Origin: an uncultured Bacteroidota bacterium
GTDB lineage: Bacteria; Bacteroidota; Bacteroidia; UKL13-3
Assembly (NCBI GenBank): GCA_903907885.1
Contig: CAIVPY010000189.1
Location: forward strand, 1-8,472
Direction: 5' to 3'
Length of the DNA: 8,472 nt
This document shows, in pieces, positions 6,701 through 8,472 of the stretch. Under the pieces are notes generated by a model. It worked only from the letters and a program-made list of their open reading frames with translations. It had not been told where the DNA came from and did not search any database. A program made the position numbers and the translations under genes. The stretch's first letter is position 1, and every line of letters starts with the position of its first letter.

Positions 6701-8472
6701 TGGTTTTGGTCGTAGGTACATGCTATATGAGTCCAACGGTTCAAAGGAAGTGGTTGATTATAGTTTGCTTGAGTCCAATACTCACCTCCATCGTGAAAAC
6801 CGCCTGTTAATCCATTTGAATATAAATAAATGGCAAATTTTACATTATATCCACCAGCTCCGTTATATCCTTCGGTAATTAAGGCTGGAGCTGCACCACC
6901 AGTTGGTAAGCTTTTTAAATACACCCATGTTTCTAATGTAATTCTATTATTTGCAAATTGATTATTAATACCAGTTGACGTTGGAATTATTACATAATCA
7001 TCTACACCATCCATTGCTAAGCAATTTCCCGGAGGTGTTAGTGCATTTAAAGTTCTAACAATATTTGTTGTATTTATAGCGCCTTGTCCTGTTAAAATGG
7101 TTCTATCAGCTCTAATTCTATAGTAATAGTTCAAATTGCTTTGTAAACCTGTAAATGTTTTTGAAAAGGTGGTATTACCAGAAACCGTAAAAGGTGAACC
7201 TGAAATAACATTTGTAAAATTGGGGTCGGTAGCTACATCAATAATATAATTATTTATTATTCCATTTGAAGGTGCTATCCAGTTTGCTGTAAAACTAGAA
7301 GTGCTAATACCCGAAGCAGCTATTACTGTTGGAATTACCATGGCATAACTTTCAACCCAATTACTGATAGAACCGGAGTTAGCGTAGTTAATTATGGTGC
7401 CTGTTAAATTTAATAAACTAGAGTCAGTTAACGTAGTTATACCACTATTATTGGCTGCACCAATTCCTTGGTTAAATTTATAATTTGCAATTAAAGCTGT
7501 TGAATTTGAAGGTGCCCCTGTTTTCATTCCAGTTTGAATCTCTGATTGTGTTTTTGCAATATTCCAAATTCTAAACTCATCCATTTTACCATTAAAGTAA
7601 GCATCATCATATTGAGACTTACCTAAATAATTAGTAGTACTATTTCCAATTGCATTAGCTCGTAATGTAAAGTTGGTGTTCTGCCCAACTAATTCTCCAT
7701 TCAAATATATCGAACCAGTATTAGTTGTAGCATTAATGGTAATTGCCAAATGATACCATTTGCCAGAAATTATAGGCTTGCTACTTAGAATATTATTAGA
7801 TGTGCTGCCATTATAAATTTGAAACAATGGTCTTGGGTCCCCGCTAGCAGGTTGCGGTGAAAAAAATACGTAATTACTTCTGTTGTTTCCAAAATCAAAA
7901 ACCCTTTGCCAACCATTTCCACCGTTCCAAAAAAACCATGTTTCTATGGTAGAACTAGCACTTAGTGAATTTAATATTCCATTTGGCAAGCTCACATAAT
8001 CATCTACACCATCAAAAGCTAGTGCATTGCCAGGTTCTATGTAAGGCACTGTCACACTCACCGTGTTTGAAACAGCACCTTGCAAATCAACAGAAGTTTT
8101 GTTAGCTCTTATTCTATAGTAATAAGTACCAGGTAACAATCCTTGAACGCTTTGAGACAATGTAGTTGAAGTAACACTCAATGGATATCCAGATACCATT
8201 CCTGAAAAATCAGGATTTGAAGAAACATCTAAGAAATAATTATTTACTACACCTGCAATGGGTGCAGACCAATTGGCTGTAAATCCTACACTACCTATAT
8301 TACTTGCAGCATTGGCAGTAGGAACTACCATGGCATAACTTTCAGTCCAATTACTAGTAGTGCCTGTCAAAGCAAAATTTGTTAATAAACCATGATTTGC
8401 TTTTCCTGATGTATCTCTTAAAGATGTGATAGTTGAATTTGTACCTCCAGATACCCCTTGATTAAATTGATA
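1..8472 (-). CDS. Giant multidomain LamG/fibronectin type III surface protein, interior fragment (both ends outside window)
   Basis: The minus-strand frame beginning at base 8472 has no stop codon for 2,824 codons; I checked every in-phase triplet. The product has an array of alternating LamG-like and FN3 domains (residues 1-1679), four divergent FN3-like domains (1680-2104), a CpD_reg-like domain that seems to be interrupted by a LamG domain (2109-2419), two further CpD_reg-like modules (2420-2584) and an unassigned beta-rich tail. LamG copies are marked by FDGxDDY near the start, a W-x-H strand, YxNG, MDExRIWN and YYNFDQG. FN3 copies are marked by GFTxNW and YYYRxRA. No transmembrane segment or catalytic motif was seen. 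By family knowledge such proteins are exported adhesins or binding proteins of Bacteroidota, often sorted by type IX secretion. The start, signal peptide and sorting domain lie outside, so localisation and function are inferred. Codon use is uniformly AT-rich, with no sign of a frameshift or recent insertion. Confidence 0.96.
721..960 (-). other. CpD_reg-like domain C (weaker match)
   Basis: Residues 2505-2584 show FLTVVGRVAGGNRELNKLPG, a Gly/Lys/Asn-rich insert, IGKAQFTFN, CFSKSVVTNDSTGEYTAHLLP and YNINGL. The [VT]-V-x-G-x-V opening and the T-N-D-S-T-G-E-Y-x-x-x-L-x-P-x-x-Y-x-I strand pair suggest a third regulatory-like sandwich with a longer loop. It has one cysteine (2556). The stretch 1020..961 between domains B and C reads FSQGNFPDRGNYDFRGPVSA, probably a linker. 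Confidence 0.55.
1021..1215 (-). other. CpD_reg-like domain B
   Basis: Residues 2420-2484 form a compact module. It runs FVGTVRYAGTTCPATGAFVLIDD, then FVNVNDSGKFVIRVPIGNHTVSLKQDKHLF. The G-T-V-x-Y-x-G opening, the N-D-S-G-K-F-x-I strand and the P-x-G-x-H-T-V-x-L closing strand are the classic carboxypeptidase-regulatory-like pattern. It directly follows domain A with no linker. It has one cysteine (2436). Confidence 0.78.
1216..1395 (-). other. CpD_reg/CnaB-like domain A, second half
   Basis: Residues 2360-2419 read ATAGYTDAKGTYSIPNVRYLG, then GQNYTIVPNLDIHSFSP, FVGDGNQIINNINFTD. The T-D-x-x-G-x-Y-x-I strand and the following x-Y-x-[IV]-x-P strand are what one expects to complete the sandwich begun at residue 2109. 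On this reading LamG 7 sits in the loop between the V-x-G-V-x-V strand and the T-D-x-x-G-x-Y strand. Confidence 0.68.
1429..2067 (-). other. LamG-like domain 7, apparently nested inside CpD_reg-like domain A
   Basis: Residues 2136-2348 contain GIAFDGVDDYMVIP, FTVEAWFKP, an N-Q-I-T-A-V-Y strand in place of W-x-H, IRLYVNGIEG, GNMDEFRLWRIAKTKAQI and LIAYLNFDD. It differs from the array copies. It has no PGNALAFDG entry, no NFDQGxG tail, and no ESYA/FN3 follows it. A short Gly-rich lead (NTSNNKGGG) precedes it, and an N/S-rich linker (SDSIPNSSQLATA) follows. Confidence 0.88.
2083..2148 (-). other. CpD_reg/CnaB-like domain A, first half (apparently split by LamG 7)
   Basis: Residues 2109-2130 read VSGTINYAGGFAVQGVRVLAQN. 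This matches the opening strands of carboxypeptidase-regulatory-like beta-sandwiches (x-G-T-[IV]-x-Y-x-G-G-x-x-V-x-G-V-x-V). The expected continuation, a strand of the form T-D-x-x-G-x-Y-x-I, does not follow directly. It appears 229 residues later, after a complete LamG domain. Assignment is by motif only. Confidence 0.65.
2161..2436 (-). other. Divergent FN3-like domain 9
   Basis: Residues 2013-2104 read HLKASKGYYPDKVELNWNN, IRIYRKV, SGLYIDNSTVAGILYRYYLIG and a closing YSNMTSDIGFRS. The K-A-S-x-G-x-x-P-D-x-V-x-L-x-W entry and the I-Y-R-K strand fit the FN3 type seen in many large bacterial surface proteins. It has one cysteine (2087). It is the last FN3 before the regulatory-like region. Confidence 0.8.
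2479..2760 (-). other. Divergent FN3-like domain 8, cysteine-bearing
   Basis: Residues 1905-1998 start QVPLRPTNVRLFADS, followed by NVISISWNDNSNNEDKFGVER, a pattern very common in bacterial FN3 domains (W-x-D-N-S-x-x-E-x-x-F-x-V-E-R). The F-strand is AYNYTVRAYSGC. Cysteines at 1969 and 1982 flank the F-strand. The N-E-D-x-F-x-V-E-R signature makes this the most secure of the four divergent FN3 calls. Confidence 0.85.
2782..3069 (-). other. Divergent FN3-like domain 7, cysteine-bearing
   Basis: Residues 1802-1897 begin DVPPGFSASILKCDGSIDLGW, continue through NGFIINRSDD and GLQRGKFYYYHIFARNDCYSS, and end near SDTFPVV. The C-(D)-G-[ST]-I-D-L-x-W pattern is shared with the preceding domain. Cysteines at 1814 (beside the B-strand) and 1879 (after the F-strand) could bridge the sandwich. 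This is an FN3 type distinct from that of the array. Confidence 0.78.
3070..3435 (-). other. Divergent FN3-like domain 6, cysteine-bearing
   Basis: Residues 1680-1801 start with VNTYNIGVTGP, a decayed form of the array entry motif. The B-strand region reads ASNNVCGTIDLNW, and a Cys-rich insert (SNCEASNDCDISDF) lies before the C-strand FKQFIYVDD. The F-strand is INYKFIVRTAY. The domain is about 20 residues longer than the array FN3s and has cysteines at 1700, 1717 and 1723. The fold call rests on the B-strand Trp and F-strand Tyr and is less certain than for copies 1-5. Confidence 0.7.
3436..4062 (-). other. LamG-like domain 6 (last of the array)
   Basis: Residues 1471-1679 contain ALKFDGTDDYATIP, FTVEFWMKS, KWFHVAITR, LRLYINGVQD, FNGAIDELRIWN with ERTFTEI, and LLDYYNFDQGIGGANNTG. 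At about 209 residues it is the shortest complete copy in the array. It ends in the familiar linker FALSGAASNW. What follows reads VNTYN rather than VESYA, so this domain marks the array boundary. Confidence 0.9.
4063..4371 (-). other. Fibronectin type III domain 5
   Basis: Residues 1368-1470 show ESYATVVATQTEP, GFTLNWNAP, SNYFVDVSLSSNF, GLASSTFYCRVRA and PSNVKIVDL, then KYVQPGNALKFDG. It is the last FN3 of the regular array. The Y-Y-Y-R run of the F-strand reads F-Y-C-R, which places a lone cysteine at residue 1441. Confidence 0.88.
4378..5070 (-). other. LamG-like domain 5 (cysteine-containing copy)
   Basis: Residues 1135-1365 form the longest LamG copy (about 231 residues). They show ALAFDGINDWAV, FTIEYWLKT, RWHHLAMVR, IIFYVDGDVI, LNGSMDEVRLWN and LITYYNFDQGVGG. 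Cysteines at residues 1185 (QKRNGCYG) and 1277 (NSLCNFG) are absent at the same places in the other copies and may form a copy-specific disulfide. That pairing is inferred, not seen. The exit linker (LANIALEALNTNYV) is also slightly different. Confidence 0.9.
5071..5379 (-). other. Fibronectin type III domain 4
   Basis: Residues 1032-1134 show ESYAAIAPIATNA, GFTTNWTAA, NNYYVEVSTTPDF, NMLGGTYYYRVSA and YSNIISVDV, leading into PYTPPGNALAFDG. It is a standard array FN3 of 103 residues without cysteine. The B-strand Trp and F-strand Tyr run are both present. Confidence 0.9.
5383..6033 (-). other. LamG-like domain 4 (variant MDE motif)
   Basis: Residues 814-1030 contain ALAFDGSGDVIV, FTMEAWV, RWSHVAMTR, VTVYLNGQAL, LNGKEDEFRFWTPARTAAQI and LLVYYNYNQGVVGANN. 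Two landmarks differ from the other copies: the FDGxDDY start reads FDGSGD, and the usual G-x-M-D-E reads G-K-E-D-E. At 217 residues it is among the shorter copies. The fold should still be intact. Confidence 0.88.
6034..6342 (-). other. Fibronectin type III domain 3
   Basis: Residues 711-813 show SSYAMVIPT (the ESYA motif with Ser for Glu), GFTANWLAP, NGYLLDVSTSSDF, GLLPGTYYYRVRA and VSNTMSVLI, followed by the PGNALAFDG entry to the next LamG domain. The length is 103 residues, identical to FN3 copies 1, 4 and 5. It is preceded by the linker LTNIALTGANSNYI. Confidence 0.9.
6349..7032 (-). other. LamG-like domain 3
   Basis: Residues 481-708 carry CLAMDGVDDYVIIP, ITLETWVYL, RWTHIACTYD, IKLYMNGVVV, INGSMDEVRIYN with ALSASDI, and LVAYYNFDQGSASGSNTG. 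All LamG landmarks are present. It has two cysteines, at residues 484 and 585, one near the domain start and one on the W-T-H-I-A-C strand. They could pair if the strands are adjacent, but this is only inference. Confidence 0.9.
7033..7353 (-). other. Fibronectin type III domain 2
   Basis: Residues 374-480 repeat the array FN3 type: ESYAMVIPT, SSFTANWIAP, NNYIIDVATDPNF, GLQSNLNYYYRIRADRT, then a slightly longer exit (NTTNIVRTLNALTPPGN) than in the other copies. That exit explains the 107-residue length. The position between two LamG domains fits a spacer role. Confidence 0.88.
7357..8034 (-). other. LamG-like (concanavalin A-like lectin/glucanase) domain 2
   Basis: Residues 147-372 are the first complete LamG copy. 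Landmarks in order are ALAFDGVDDYV, a T-I-E-T-W strand, KWYHLAITI, GSIYLNGELVG, FNGKMDEFRIWN with the following KTQSEI helix, and LIANYKFNQGIGAANNSG. This order is typical of LamG_3-type jellyroll domains, which bind glycans or proteins in other members of the superfamily. No ligand can be deduced here, and there is no glycoside hydrolase signature. Confidence 0.9.
8035..8343 (-). other. Fibronectin type III domain 1
   Basis: Residues 44-146 form one FN3 beta-sandwich of about 103 residues. It opens with ESYAMVVPT, then GFTANWSAP (the B-strand with the conserved Trp), NNYFLDVSS (C-strand), GLLPGTYYYRIRA (E-F loop and F-strand with the family Tyr) and a closing VSNTVSVTV. It joins the next LamG domain through PYIEPGNALAFDG. 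FN3 domains usually serve as spacers or binding modules in extracellular proteins. No cysteine is present. Confidence 0.9.
8347..8472 (-). other. LamG-like domain 1, C-terminal tail only
   Basis: Residues 1-42 begin with YQFNQG, which matches the YYNFDQG strand found at the end of the complete LamG copies. They continue through a typical closing stretch (SLRDTSGKANHGLL) to the linker LTGTTSNW. Most of this domain lies beyond base 8472. It shows that the array extends further towards the N-terminus than the window does. Confidence 0.85.

Larger units (their letters stand above)
3436..8472 (-). repeat. Tandem array of LamG-FN3 super-modules (about 1 kb period)
   Basis: The array contains one partial and five complete LamG domains alternating with five FN3 domains. 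The FN3 entry motif E-S-Y-A or a variant begins at 8343, 7353, 6342, 5379 and 4371. The spacings are therefore 990, 1011, 963 and 1008 bp (330, 337, 321 and 336 residues). The FN3 units are nearly constant in length (103-107 residues) while the LamG units vary (about 209-231). Copies are clearly homologous in protein but well diverged in DNA: even the conserved ESYA junction uses different codons from copy to copy. This points to old duplications kept under selection rather than recent expansion. The array ends at about 3436, where the junction motif decays to N-T-Y-N and the FN3 type changes. Confidence 0.93.

Noticed and set aside
7855..7935. Runs of seven A on the plus strand (near 7860 and 7929) as possible frameshift or slippage sites
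   Set aside because: The minus-strand frame reads LamG domain 2 motifs correctly on both sides of the runs (VFFSP and TWFFW segments), so the frame is intact and no programmed shift is needed.
1429..8034. LamG domains considered as glycoside hydrolase (GH16-like) catalytic domains
   Set aside because: No E-x-D-x-x-E catalytic motif was seen in the copies read. The landmarks fit non-catalytic LamG_3 binding domains.
3436..8472. Array considered as a recent DNA tandem duplication or assembly duplication
   Set aside because: Copies differ in codons and in length even at the most conserved motifs, so they are old, diverged duplicates and not near-identical repeats.

Overview
The window is a single uninterrupted coding stretch read on the minus strand. 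The frame that reads leftwards from base 8472 is open to base 1, which gives 2,824 codons with no stop. Neither the start codon nor the stop codon is inside the window. It is therefore the interior of one very large gene. There is no intergenic space, RNA gene, promoter, terminator, mobile element or CRISPR array to report. Residue numbers below are window-relative: residue 1 is the codon at 8472..8470 and residue 2824 is the codon at 3..1.

The protein is a repetitive multidomain surface or secreted protein built from beta-sandwich modules. The part nearest the N-terminus (8472..3436) is an alternating array of LamG-like (concanavalin A-like lectin/glucanase, LamG_3 type) domains of about 210-230 residues and fibronectin type III (FN3) domains of about 103-107 residues. 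It holds the tail of one LamG domain, five complete FN3 domains and five complete LamG domains, with a period of about 310-340 residues (roughly 1 kb). Next come four divergent, cysteine-bearing FN3-like domains (3435..2161). After these is a carboxypeptidase-regulatory-like (CpD_reg/CnaB-like) beta-sandwich that appears to be split by a seventh LamG domain (2148..1216). Two more CpD_reg-like modules follow (1215..721), and then a beta-rich stretch that I cannot assign (720..1), which runs off the window.

The organism is most likely a member of the Bacteroidota. The inference rests on low-GC coding DNA with heavy use of TTA, AGA and AAT codons, and on the LamG/FN3 architecture with Asn/Thr/Ser-rich linkers, which is typical of very large exported proteins in that phylum. 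Such proteins are commonly exported by the type IX secretion system and carry a C-terminal sorting domain. Neither the signal peptide nor the sorting domain lies in this window, so the export route is inferred. The likely role is adhesion or glycan/protein binding at the cell surface. No enzyme active site was recognised.

The most interesting points are the apparent insertion of a LamG domain into a CpD_reg-like domain, the regular LamG-FN3 super-repeat with a conserved junction motif, and the abrupt change of FN3 type and cysteine content where the array ends. I see no evidence of a new multi-gene system here.
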